Shown here: positions 8,513 to 17,118 of the stretch, one piece after another | Layout: every line of letters begins with the position of its first letter | How positions within the stretch are numbered: the stretch's first letter is position 1 | Assembly: GCF_047123815.1 (NCBI RefSeq) | Contig: NZ_CP138920.1 | Coordinates: 3,162,001 to 3,226,000, forward strand | Direction: 5' to 3' | Source of the DNA: Maricaulis sp017643475 | GTDB lineage: Bacteria > Pseudomonadota > Alphaproteobacteria > Caulobacterales > Maricaulaceae | Length of the DNA stretch: 64,000 bases | Notes under the pieces: model-generated | Seen by the model: only the letters and a program-made list of their open reading frames with translations | The model's database searches: none | What the model was told of the DNA's origin: nothing | Made by a program: the position numbers and the translations under genes

Positions 8513-10792
8513 ATGCCCGCTGACCATCCGTCCAATACTGCCAGTGCTCTCGACGCAGAAGCGCTGCGCTTTCACATGAAACCCACCCCCGGCAAGATCG
8601 GACTCGCGGCGACCAAGCCGATGGCGACGCAGCGTGATCTCGCCCTGGCCTATTCACCGGGCGTGGCAGCACCCGTAAGAGCGATCGCCGCCGATCCAGA
8701 TGCGGCATATGACTATACCTCCAAGGGCAATATGGTCGCCGTCGTCTCCAACGGTACAGCGATCCTCGGGCTAGGTGATCTGGGCGCCGCGGCGTCCAAG
8801 CCTGTGATGGAAGGCAAGGCGGTTCTGTTCAAGCGATTTGCTGATCTGGACGCGTTTGATGTCGAGGTGGAATACACCGATCCTGACAAGTTCATCGATT
8901 GTGTGAAGGGGTTCGGGAACAGTTTCGGCGGCATCAATCTTGAGGACATCAAGGCGCCGGAATGTTTCGAGATCGAGCGCCGTCTGCGCGAGGAACTCGA
9001 TATCCCCGTCATGCATGACGACCAGCACGGCACGGCGATCATCGCGGCTGCGGGGCTTATCAATGCGTGCGACATAACCGGGCGAAAAATCGAGGACCTG
9101 AAAGTTGTCCTTTGTGGTGCCGGGGCTGCGGGCCTTTCCGTGCTCGAGCTGATCAAACACCTCGGAGTGAAGGATGAAAACACCATCGTCGTCGATATCG
9201 AGGGCGTGGTTTATGAAGGTCGTCCCGGCTGTCACGACCGCCTCGCTAAACACGCCATCGAGACGGATAAACGCACCCTGGCAGAGGCTGCCGAGGGCGC
9301 GGACTGCCTGCTGGGGCTGTCGGCTGCGGGGGTGTTCACAAAGGACATTGTAGCCTCGCTGGCGCCTCGACCAATCATATTCGCCATGGCCAACCCGACA
9401 CCGGAGATTACTCCTGAAGAAGTGTCCGAGGTGCGTGATGACGTGATCATGGCTACGGGACGTTCCGACTACCCCAACCAGGTGAATAACGTTCTGGGCT
9501 TCCCCTATATCTTCCGCGGCGCTCTGGATGTCCGTGCGACCGAGATCAATGAGGACATGAAGGTCGCCGCCGCGCGGGCCCTGGCGGCCCTGGCGCGCGA
9601 GGATGTTCCTGATGAAGTGGCCAATGCCTACAAGGTTGACCGTCTCCAATACGGTCGCGACTACATCATTCCGACCCCGTTTGATCCGCGCCTGATCTAC
9701 TGGATCCCGCCCTTTGTCGCCGAGGCCGCCGTCAACAGTGGCGTCGCGCGGCGTCCGATCGCTGATATCGAGGCCTACAAGCAGCAGCTGGCGCGCCGTC
9801 TCGATCCGACAGCTTCAATGCAGCAGCGCATTACCGCTTCCATTCGCAAGGAAGAAAAGCGAATCGTCTTTGCCGAGGGCGAGGAGCCGGCGGTGATCCG
9901 AGCGGCGCATGCGTTCGAGAACCAGGGGCTTGGCAAGGCGATCCTGATCGCGCGAGAGGAAATTGCCCGGAAGAATATGCGCGAGCTTGGCCTGCCCGAT
10001 GACGCGCTGGAGATCTGCAATGCGCGGCTTTCCGAGCACAATCAGGACTATGCCGATTTCCTTTACACCCGTCTTCAGCGCAAGGGCTATCTCCGCCGGG
10101 ACGTGCAGCGTCGAGTTAACAATGATCGCAATGTTTTCGCTGCCTGCATGCTCAAAATGGGGCAGGCCGACGGGATGGTGACAGGCGTTACCCGCCACTC
10201 CAACGGTGTGATGAAGGATGTGAAACTCGTGCTCGGCCCGGCCGAGGGCGGTCGGGTGGTTGGCATCGCTGCCGCGATTACTCCGGGACGCACCATCCTG
10301 ATGAGTGATGTCACTGTCGACGAGTTTCCCGATGCTCAGGGACTGGCTGAAATCGCCATAGCGACGGCCAATGCCGCCAAGCGCCTGCGTCTGACACCGC
10401 ATCTGGCGTTCCTGTCGTATTCCAGTTTCGGCAATCCTCCGGGCGAGCGCACCGAGAAGATCCAGCAAGCCGTGCGCATACTGGACGAGATGGGCGTGGA
10501 TTTTGAGTACGAGGGCGAAATGGCGGCCGATGTGGCGCTGGACCCGGACCATCATCGGCTTTACCCGTTCTCGCGTCTGACCCAGCCGGCAAATGTGCTG
10601 ATCATGCCGGCAGTCCATTCCGCATCGATCGCACTGCGATTGCTGAAATCCGCGGGTGGGGCGACCGTCATCGGCCCGATGCTCGTGGGGCTCGAAAAAC
10701 CTGTTCAGATCGCGCGTCTGGGTTCGTCGGTGTCCGATATTGTCAACCTCGCGGGCATTGCGGCCTACGACCTCAATACAGTCGATGCATAA
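8513..10792 (+). CDS. maeB: NADP-dependent malic enzyme with phosphotransacetylase-like domain
   Basis: A 759-residue enzyme. Residues 1-430 are the malic-enzyme part: AYSPGVAAPV, DQHGTAIIAAAGL, and the Rossmann segment VVLCGAGAAGLSVLELIKHLG. Residues ~440-759 resemble phosphate acetyltransferase, a fusion usual for proteobacterial MaeB, where that half is regulatory and not catalytic. It converts malate to pyruvate and CO2 with NADP+, feeding NADPH and pyruvate pools from C4 acids. The ATG at 8513 is 70 bp after the nnr gene stop, so the two may share a transcript. Confidence 0.95.
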   Translation: MPADHPSNTASALDAEALRFHMKPTPGKIGLAATKPMATQRDLALAYSPGVAAPVRAIAADPDAAYDYTSKGNMVAVVSNGTAILGLGDLGAAASKPVMEGKAVLFKRFADLDAFDVEVEYTDPDKFIDCVKGFGNSFGGINLEDIKAPECFEIERRLREELDIPVMHDDQHGTAIIAAAGLINACDITGRKIEDLKVVLCGAGAAGLSVLELIKHLGVKDENTIVVDIEGVVYEGRPGCHDRLAKHAIETDKRTLAEAAEGADCLLGLSAAGVFTKDIVASLAPRPIIFAMANPTPEITPEEVSEVRDDVIMATGRSDYPNQVNNVLGFPYIFRGALDVRATEINEDMKVAAARALAALAREDVPDEVANAYKVDRLQYGRDYIIPTPFDPRLIYWIPPFVAEAAVNSGVARRPIADIEAYKQQLARRLDPTASMQQRITASIRKEEKRIVFAEGEEPAVIRAAHAFENQGLGKAILIAREEIARKNMRELGLPDDALEICNARLSEHNQDYADFLYTRLQRKGYLRRDVQRRVNNDRNVFAACMLKMGQADGMVTGVTRHSNGVMKDVKLVLGPAEGGRVVGIAAAITPGRTILMSDVTVDEFPDAQGLAEIAIATANAAKRLRLTPHLAFLSYSSFGNPPGERTEKIQQAVRILDEMGVDFEYEGEMAADVALDPDHHRLYPFSRLTQPANVLIMPAVHSASIALRLLKSAGGATVIGPMLVGLEKPVQIARLGSSVSDIVNLAGIAAYDLNTVDA

Positions 10793-10883
10793 CGGTCATT
10801 CGCCGTGTTCACGAAAACGAGGGGTGCATGCGAGGATGTGGCGGCCTATCTAGTGCGCTCTTGTGTGTTTGAAAGGACTGGCC

Positions 10884-12317
10884 ATGGCGGGACGTCAGGC
10901 GAATGATCTGACCCAGGGCTCGGTGTTCGGGCACCTTGTACGCATGGTCATGCCGATGAGTTTCGGCATTCTGGCCATGATGCTCGTCGGCATTATCGAT
11001 ACCTTCTGGGTGGGAACCCTGGGTACGGCGCAACAGGCCGCCGTACAGATGAGTTTCCCGGTGACCATGCTGGTTATGTCCGTTTCCATCGGCCTGGGCG
11101 CCGGAGCGGTCTCGGCTGTCTCCCGGGCAGCCGGGCGCAAGGACGGCACCTCAATTCCACGCATTTCCACTGACGCCCTGAGTCTGTCGATTATCTCGGT
11201 GGGCCTGGTGTCCATTCTTGGGATCGTTTTTGTCGAAGAGATTTTCGCGGCGCTTGGTGCCAGCGAAAGCATGATGCCACATGTGGTCGACTACATGACG
11301 GTCTGGTTCGCAGGCATCCTCCTGATCGTCGGCCCAATGGTGGCCAGCAACATCCTGCGCGCACTCGGCAATGCGACCGTGCCCAGCCTGATGATGATCG
11401 CAGCCGCTTTCATCAACATGATCCTCGACCCGATTTTCATTCTCGATGATGTCTTCGGCTGGTTCCCGGGGCTGGGCTGGGGCGTGTCCGGCGCTGCACT
11501 GGCAACGGTCGTCGCCAACGGCGCGACTTTCCTGATGGTTTCCGCCTACCTGGTGTTCAAGGAAAAGCTGATCGATTTCAGCTGGCCGGGTTTTGGTGAA
11601 GTCCTGCACAACTGGGCGGATATTGCGCGAGTCGGTATTCCGGCCTGTATTTCCAATGTCTTCAACCCGCTGGCCCTGACCATTGCCATGTCCGGCCTGG
11701 GAATGGCGCGCTTTGGTGATGCTGCCGTAGGCGGTCTTGGCGTTGCGGGGCGCGTTGAGGCTTTCGCCATCGTCCCGTTGTTTGCCCTGTCAGCCTGCAT
11801 CGGGGCTGTCACCGGCCAAAATGGCGGAGCCAATAATCTTGATCGTGTGCGCGAGGCATTCCGGTCCTCGTTTGTATTCTGCATCATCTGGAGTTTTGCG
11901 ATCGCGGCGTTGTTGTGGGTTGTCGCTGGTCCGTTGGCCGCCGCCTTCCTTCCCAGCGAGGAGGGGCAGTCCATTGCGCGCACCTATTGGCAGATCGTCC
12001 CGCTGACTGTTGCCGGTTATGGCATCACCATCTCGGCGAGTGCCGGTTTCAATGGGCTTGGCCGTCCCGGGCATGCCCTGGTGATCACTGCTGGCCGAGC
12101 GATCGGATTGGTGATCCCCGGTGTGATCATCGGTGCCCAGGTATTTGATTCACCGCTGGGTCTGATCTGCGGTTTTGCAGCCGCGAATGTCATCGCAGGC
12201 CTTCTGACCGCAGGCGCAGTTCTCACCTTTGCGCCGATGACCGCGAAACATGGCAAGCAACGCAAGCCGGTGGCTTCGACTGAAGAACCGAAAACATCCG
12301 ACGAAGAGCGGGCCTAG
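10884..12317 (+). CDS. MATE-family multidrug/Na+ exporter
   Basis: A 477-residue inner-membrane protein with about 12 hydrophobic segments in two similar halves, as in MATE transporters (GSVFGHLVRMVMPMSFGILA at the start of half one; WADIARVGIPACISNVFNPL at the start of half two). It probably exports cationic compounds in exchange for Na+ or H+; the substrate is not predictable. The ATG at 10884 is preferred over an upstream in-frame start at 10863 because GAAAGGA lies 6 bases upstream. The hydrophilic C-terminus is Lys/Glu-rich. Its stop codon overlaps that of the convergent methyltransferase gene by three bases. Confidence 0.9.
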   Translation: MAGRQANDLTQGSVFGHLVRMVMPMSFGILAMMLVGIIDTFWVGTLGTAQQAAVQMSFPVTMLVMSVSIGLGAGAVSAVSRAAGRKDGTSIPRISTDALSLSIISVGLVSILGIVFVEEIFAALGASESMMPHVVDYMTVWFAGILLIVGPMVASNILRALGNATVPSLMMIAAAFINMILDPIFILDDVFGWFPGLGWGVSGAALATVVANGATFLMVSAYLVFKEKLIDFSWPGFGEVLHNWADIARVGIPACISNVFNPLALTIAMSGLGMARFGDAAVGGLGVAGRVEAFAIVPLFALSACIGAVTGQNGGANNLDRVREAFRSSFVFCIIWSFAIAALLWVVAGPLAAAFLPSEEGQSIARTYWQIVPLTVAGYGITISASAGFNGLGRPGHALVITAGRAIGLVIPGVIIGAQVFDSPLGLICGFAAANVIAGLLTAGAVLTFAPMTAKHGKQRKPVASTEEPKTSDEERA

Positions 12318-12895
12318 CGCCGTCTCAATACGCCTGCGAGCTCAGGTTTGTCGTTGAGGTTGGGGTGAGGATAGGGCGTGAAGCTCTCGTTTTCCGGCCA
12401 GTCCCATCGATTAGCCGGGAACAGCGTGTGCATCGCTTCCAGAGAGCAGGCATAGGGTGGCCCGCCACGCTCGGTTTTTTGCATGAACAGGGCCAGGAAG
12501 CCTCCGCCCGGTTTCAGCCAGCGATAAGCGCAGGCCTCATAGGTTTCGCGCAAGGCTGGCGCGATGGCGCAGAGAAATGTCTGTTCATAGATCAGGTCGA
12601 TGGGGTGGCTGGGCGCCCAGGTGAAAGCGTCGCCTGCGATCAGTTCGGCATCCAGCCCGCGTTCCTCGAGCCTTTCGCGCTGCCAGCCGATAGCTGTTTC
12701 CGAGAGGTCGAAACCAGTGACTTTCAGGCCTAACGAGGTGAGATGAACGAGTTCAGGTGAACGTCCGCATCCCGGAATGAGCACGCGGGAACCCGGTTGG
12801 AATACGCCTGCGCTGGCCCAGTCAGAAATGACCGGGTGCAGTCTTGACCGCTCCCAGGGCGTGGAGTTTTCCTGGAATCTCTGTTCCCAATCCAT
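12314..12895 (-). CDS. TPMT-family SAM-dependent methyltransferase
   Basis: A 193-residue class I methyltransferase of the thiopurine S-methyltransferase family: MDWEQRFQENSTPWERS, VLIPGCGRSPELVHLTSLG (SAM-binding loop), VTGFDLSETAI (acidic end of beta 2), LIYEQTFLCAI and a final YPHPNLNDKPELAGVLRR. Many bacterial members methylate small thiols, selenium or tellurium compounds or chloride; the substrate here is not fixed. The ATG at 12895 has GAGG six bases upstream; a TTG at 12907 is also in frame but less likely. Monocistronic and convergent with the MATE gene. Confidence 0.85.
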   Translation of the reverse strand: MDWEQRFQENSTPWERSRLHPVISDWASAGVFQPGSRVLIPGCGRSPELVHLTSLGLKVTGFDLSETAIGWQRERLEERGLDAELIAGDAFTWAPSHPIDLIYEQTFLCAIAPALRETYEACAYRWLKPGGGFLALFMQKTERGGPPYACSLEAMHTLFPANRWDWPENESFTPYPHPNLNDKPELAGVLRRR

Positions 12896-12957
12896 GGCTT
12901 GCCTCAATCTCTCAAGGCGAGACTAGAGCGAGCCGAGTTTCCGGACAAACGGGAAGG

Positions 12958-14169
12958 TCAGGCCGCCTTGGCAATGCGGCAGAGATCGACGATCGACAGG
13001 GGACGCAGCGGCGACGGGCGTGCGGCTTCTGGCACCAGGCCCGGCCCGCACAACATGCGAACACCGCAGGCCATGGCCTGTTTCAAAGTCTTTAGATCAC
13101 GCACATCATCCAGCAGGAATGGGGCAGACATGGCGCCCGCCGCCCGGACAGCATTGTTCAGGGCAGCGGAGTCATGATCAAGCATGCCCTCGCTTTCGAA
13201 ATTGGCGGGGCGCAGGGCGCGGGCCGAGAAGACATTGACGCCGCGCTCTTCAAAGGAGGACAGCTCAGCTTGGCCAAATGGTTGGTCCAGCATCAGGCTG
13301 AAGCCCTGATCGGCGAACTCCTCCAGAGCCGGAAAGGCGTTGCCGTGGGGAATGTCTGCGGCCTCCAGGCGCAACCAGAAACTCTTGCGAGCCACTTCCG
13401 GAACGCCGGCCAGGCATTCCAGGAATCGGGTGCGGTTTTCCGCATTCAAGAGAGTCGTCTCGTGGATCGAGATGGCAAATGTGTTGCGTTTCTTCTTCTT
13501 GAAGAATGCGAGAAAGGCCTGGAAGGCAGAACGCGCGGCGACCAGGTCGAGCGTGAGATGTTCGACATCACTCATCCGGGTCTCGATGGCGCGGCGCCCT
13601 TCGATGAGGCGGCCTTCGACATGAACCTTGGAAAAACAGTAATTGGCGGTTATGGCTTGGCGCTCAGCGTCCCAGATCGGTCGGAAGCAGGCTTGAGCAT
13701 TTTCCGCCCCGGGACCCAGCTCGTGGAGCGGGGGCAGGGAGTCCATGGACGGGATGTCTGGTGCCTTCGCTGGCGCGGGCGGCTTTGATGATGTCGCTAT
13801 CTGAGCGAGCTCGCCTGGCGATACCGACTGGGCGTCGCTGGCGACTTCCAGGTCAGGCAGATCCGGATGGCCCAGGAAGAAGGCGATCATCTCTTCGGTG
13901 ATCTTCTCGACTTCTTCAGCGATATTGTCGGCGTGTTCCGCGAAGATGATCAGGAAACCTTCTTCGCACGGAACCAGGATGTGTTTGATCGACAGGCGCT
14001 TCTCGATGAAATGGGAGGCGGCGTCGAAAATCTTTTTCTTCATGGCCGGCCAGTCATCGCCGGATGCGTCTTTGATGCGATCAAGATTGAGAAGTTGAAA
14101 CTGGCCGATATCGACCTTTTTCTTCTCCGCGAGGACCGCCTTTAGAATAGTGTTCAGATCAATAGACAT
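12958..14169 (-). CDS. Hypothetical protein with degenerate EAL-like C-terminal domain
   Basis: About 403 residues from the preferred ATG at 14169 (MSIDLNTILKAVLAEKKKVD). An N-terminal ~110-residue part and a low-complexity Pro/Ala linker (about 130-150) precede a C-terminal ~240-residue region laid out like an EAL domain: ACFRPIWDAERQ in place of YQPIVD, a VEHLTLDLVAARSA helix, FAISIHETTLLN in place of VNLS, WLRLEAADIP in place of LEITE, and a closing GVRMLCGPGLVPEA. The ExL motif, the DDFG-type loop and the catalytic Lys and Glu are not recognisable, so cyclic-di-GMP hydrolysis is unlikely. A binding or scaffold role is inference. It is divergent from tRNA-Leu. Confidence 0.6.
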   Translation of the reverse strand: MSIDLNTILKAVLAEKKKVDIGQFQLLNLDRIKDASGDDWPAMKKKIFDAASHFIEKRLSIKHILVPCEEGFLIIFAEHADNIAEEVEKITEEMIAFFLGHPDLPDLEVASDAQSVSPGELAQIATSSKPPAPAKAPDIPSMDSLPPLHELGPGAENAQACFRPIWDAERQAITANYCFSKVHVEGRLIEGRRAIETRMSDVEHLTLDLVAARSAFQAFLAFFKKKKRNTFAISIHETTLLNAENRTRFLECLAGVPEVARKSFWLRLEAADIPHGNAFPALEEFADQGFSLMLDQPFGQAELSSFEERGVNVFSARALRPANFESEGMLDHDSAALNNAVRAAGAMSAPFLLDDVRDLKTLKQAMACGVRMLCGPGLVPEAARPSPLRPLSIVDLCRIAKAA

Positions 14170-14316
14170 CGCCGACAAGCACTTTCCCACCCCTGTACGA
14201 ATAACTGTATGCGACAGTTTGATTAATATGCGATTGATGACTTGCCCCAGTGTGCGGGGGCTTGCGTCCGGAGCAGGCCCATGTCATCACCCGCGCCCGG
14301 TCCGAGAATGACCGAT

Positions 14317-14401
14317 GCGGATGTGGCGAAACTGGTAGACGCGCCAGATTTAGGTTCTGGTGCCGCGAGGCGTGGAGGTTCGAGTCCTCTCATCCGCACC
14401 A
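14317..14401 (+). tRNA. tRNA-Leu (UAG)
   Basis: An 85-base class II tRNA with a long variable arm. The acceptor stem GCGGATG/CATCCGC, anticodon stem CCAGA/TCTGG with loop TTTAGGT (anticodon TAG), T-arm GGTTCGAGTCC, and an encoded CCA end at 14399-14401 are all visible. It reads CUN leucine codons. Confidence 0.97.
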
Positions 14402-14458
14402 CTCATTGCCTGTAGGTTTCACGAGTTGGAAGCCATCCTGGCTGAATTGCAGGGTGGG

Positions 14459-14480
14459 GCGGTCGGGAAGAACCGCTTTT
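14459..14480 (+). terminator. Probable terminator after tRNA-Leu
   Basis: GCGGT, eight-base loop, ACCGC followed by TTTT, about 60 bp after the tRNA. The stem is short (5 bp), so this is tentative. Confidence 0.4.
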
Positions 14481-14610
14481 CACAGATCAATACAGCTTCA
14501 ATACACACGCTACAGCGTCGCACCGTTGCGCATGCCAAAACCACGTGACATAACGCGCGCTCGAATTTCAACGCGGTCTCCGCACTAGTCAGAACACCAA
14601 GGTCCAACCC

Positions 14611-16137
14611 ATGAACGTCATCGAGAAAGCATCAGAAGGCTTGAGCCGCACTTATGAAGTCGTTTTCGCGGCTGATGATCTGCAAGCTCGCCTGGATGCA
14701 AAAATCGAAGAAATCCGTCCGGAAGTTCGCCTGAAGGGCTTCCGCCCGGGCAAAGTTCCGTCCAAGCACATCCGCAAGATGTTCGGCGAATCCATCATGG
14801 GCGATCTGCTCAACGAGCTGGTGCCGGAAACCACCCAGAAAGCCCTGGACGAGCGCAAGATCCGCCCGGCCTCCCAGCCGGAGATCGACGTCAAGTCTGA
14901 CGCCAAGGCTGTTGCTGGTGGTTCCGACTTCACCTTCGAGATCAGCCTGGAAATCATGCCGGAATTCGAGCCGGCCGATCCGTCCAAGTTGAAAGTCGAG
15001 CGTCCGGTCGCTGAAGTCGCCGACGCACAGGTCGACGAGGCGCTCGGTGAGCTGTCCGAGAAGAACCGTTCCTACGCAGCCAAGAAAGGCGGCAAGAACG
15101 CCAAGGCTGAAGAGGGTGATGTTGTTGTCATCGACTTTGTCGGCAAGATCGATGGCGAAGCCTTTGAAGGTGGCTCCGCCGAAGACAGCCGTGTCGCCAT
15201 CGGCGACGGCGCCTTCATCCCGGGCTTTGAAGAGCAGCTGGTTGGTGCCAAGCGAGGCGAGGAGCGTGAGTTGAACGTTTCCTTCCCGGAGCAGTACCAG
15301 GCCCAGCACCTTGCGGGTAAGGCCGCTGTCTTTGAAGTCACCGTCAAGGATATCGAATCCCCGGAAGAGCCGAAGGTTGACGACGAGCTCGCCAAGCGCC
15401 TCGGTCTCGAGGACCTGGACAGCCTCAAGGACGTTCTCAAGAAGAACATCGAAAGCGAGCACGCCCAACAGTCCCGCATGAAGGTCAAGCGCGTCCTTCT
15501 GGACCAGCTGGACAGCGAGCATAGCTTTGACCTGCCGCCGAAAATGGTGGAGGCCGAGTTCGCCAACATCTGGCGCGAGGTTTCCCACGCGATCGAGCAC
15601 GATCACCTTGAAGACGAAGACAAGGGCAAGTCGGAAGACCAGCTCAAGGACGAATACCGCGGTATCGCGGAGCGTCGTGTCCGTCTCGGCCTGGTGCTGG
15701 CTGAAATCGGCCGCGCCAACAATGTTGATGTGACCCAGGAAGAGCTTTCCCGCGCGGTCAACCAGGAAGCCATGCGCTATCCGGGTCAGGAGCGCCAGGT
15801 TGTCGAGTTCTACCAGAAGAACCCGAACGCTATCGCCCAGCTGCGTGCACCGATCTATGAAGAGAAGGTCGTCGACTACATCCTCGAGCAGGCTGATGTG
15901 AGCGAAGTTTCCGTATCGCGCGAAGCGCTCTTCGCCGACGAGGACGAGGAAGCGCCGAAAAAGGCTCCGGCCAAGAAAAAAGCTCCGGCCAAGAAGGCAG
16001 CTGCGAAGAAGGCTCCGGCCAAGAAGGCAGCTGCCAAGAAGGACGACGCCAAGGACGAGAAGCCGGCTGCCAAGAAAAAGGCACCTGCGAAGAAAAAGGC
16101 TCCGGCCAAGAAGGCGGCTGCAAAAAAAGACGCCTAG
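14611..16137 (+). CDS. tig: Trigger factor with Lys/Ala/Pro-rich C-terminal tail
   Basis: A 508-residue ribosome-associated chaperone and prolyl isomerase. The N-terminal ribosome-binding domain carries the signature GFRPGKVPSKHIRKMFG. The FKBP-type PPIase domain starts near residue 165 (GDVVVIDFVGKIDGEAFEGG, FIPGFEEQLVGAKRGEER). The C-terminal helical arm runs to about residue 445. The unusual part is the last ~58 residues, built almost only of Lys, Ala and Pro in units such as KKAPAKK and KKAAAKK, like eukaryotic histone H1 tails or bacterial AlgP/Hc1. Trigger factors normally end soon after the arm. It lies upstream of clpP, clpX and lon and ends at a strong terminator. Confidence 0.95.
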   Translation: MNVIEKASEGLSRTYEVVFAADDLQARLDAKIEEIRPEVRLKGFRPGKVPSKHIRKMFGESIMGDLLNELVPETTQKALDERKIRPASQPEIDVKSDAKAVAGGSDFTFEISLEIMPEFEPADPSKLKVERPVAEVADAQVDEALGELSEKNRSYAAKKGGKNAKAEEGDVVVIDFVGKIDGEAFEGGSAEDSRVAIGDGAFIPGFEEQLVGAKRGEERELNVSFPEQYQAQHLAGKAAVFEVTVKDIESPEEPKVDDELAKRLGLEDLDSLKDVLKKNIESEHAQQSRMKVKRVLLDQLDSEHSFDLPPKMVEAEFANIWREVSHAIEHDHLEDEDKGKSEDQLKDEYRGIAERRVRLGLVLAEIGRANNVDVTQEELSRAVNQEAMRYPGQERQVVEFYQKNPNAIAQLRAPIYEEKVVDYILEQADVSEVSVSREALFADEDEEAPKKAPAKKKAPAKKAAAKKAPAKKAAAKKDDAKDEKPAAKKKAPAKKKAPAKKAAAKKDA

Positions 16138-16162
16138 GCCTAACAGTCTCATTTTAAAACAG

Positions 16163-16200
16163 AACGCCGGTGCCTATATGTGCACCGGCGTTTTGTTTTT
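16163..16200 (+). terminator. Rho-independent terminator of tig
   Basis: AACGCCGGTGC and GCACCGGCGTT form an 11-bp stem around a short loop, followed by TTTTGTTTTT. It starts 25 bases after the tig stop and separates tig from clpP. Confidence 0.92.
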
Positions 16201-16324
16201 GGTCATACCTTGCAGTCTAGAGCTGTGCTGATGGCCTTGCCTCGTCGGGCGAGCGCCGCAATAGTTCTGATTACTTCCCATGAATCGGCGGCGTCCGCTG
16301 TGCCGATACCCCAAGGAGCGCGAT

Positions 16325-16954
16325 ATGAGAGATCCCCAGGATGTGATGATGAATCTTGTTCCCATGGTCGTCGAGCAGACCAGCCGGGGCGAGCGTTCCT
16401 TTGATATCTTTTCCCGTCTGCTCAAGGAGCGGATTATCTTCCTGACCGGACCGGTCGAGGACCACATGGCGAGCCTGGTCATTGCCCAGCTGCTCTTCCT
16501 TGAGTCGGAAAACCCGAAGAAGGAAATCTCCATGTATATAAACTCGCCGGGCGGTGTCGTTTCGGCCGGGTTGGGTATCTATGACACGATGAAATACATC
16601 CGCAGCCCTGTTTCCACGATCTGTCTGGGCATGGCGGCTTCCATGGGCTCTCTATTGCTGACCGGTGGTGAGAAGGACATGCGTTTTGCCACGCCGAATG
16701 CGCGCATCATGGTGCACCAGCCGTCCGGCGGTTTCCGTGGGCAGGCGTCCGACATCGAGCGTCACGCAGCTGACATCATGAAGATCAAGCGTCGTCTGAA
16801 CGAGATCTATGTCGAGCACACCGGTCGCAAATACGAGGAAATCGAGGCTGCACTGGACCGCGACAATTTCATGTCGGCGGAAGAGGGCAAGGAATTCGGA
16901 CTGATCGACCAGATCGTTCAGACCCGTGGCGGCGAGGACGCAGCCGAGGACTAG
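16325..16954 (+). CDS. clpP: ATP-dependent Clp protease proteolytic subunit
   Basis: A 209-residue serine protease that forms the tetradecameric ClpP barrel. The catalytic Ser is in GMAASMGSLLL, the His in MVHQPSGGFRGQASDI, and the Asp in LDRDNFMSAEEG. The ATG at 16325 is chosen because AAGGAG lies eight bases upstream and the family N-terminus begins here (LVPMVVEQTSRGERSFDIFSRLL); an upstream in-frame ATG at 16280 would add an atypical Arg-rich stretch. With ClpX, encoded 164 bp downstream, it degrades regulatory and ssrA-tagged proteins and in this bacterial order drives cell-cycle proteolysis (established for Caulobacter CtrA). Confidence 0.97.
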   Translation: MRDPQDVMMNLVPMVVEQTSRGERSFDIFSRLLKERIIFLTGPVEDHMASLVIAQLLFLESENPKKEISMYINSPGGVVSAGLGIYDTMKYIRSPVSTICLGMAASMGSLLLTGGEKDMRFATPNARIMVHQPSGGFRGQASDIERHAADIMKIKRRLNEIYVEHTGRKYEEIEAALDRDNFMSAEEGKEFGLIDQIVQTRGGEDAAED

Positions 16955-17118
16955 ATGTGATTGTTGGCGCGGATCCTGCTTGATCTGCGCTACAACACTG
17001 TGGTCGAATAACAGTATGCGGAAACGTTTCGCTAAAGATCGATTGCGATTTTGTACGAAACGAAACTGAAAGCAGGCATGGTATAGACCCAGTGCTTGCG
17101 GGTTGAATTGGAGCGGTC

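Noticed and set aside
15958..16134. Repetitive DNA considered as a satellite or CRISPR-like array
   Set aside because: It is in frame and encodes the Lys/Ala/Pro tail of trigger factor; units have no unique spacers.
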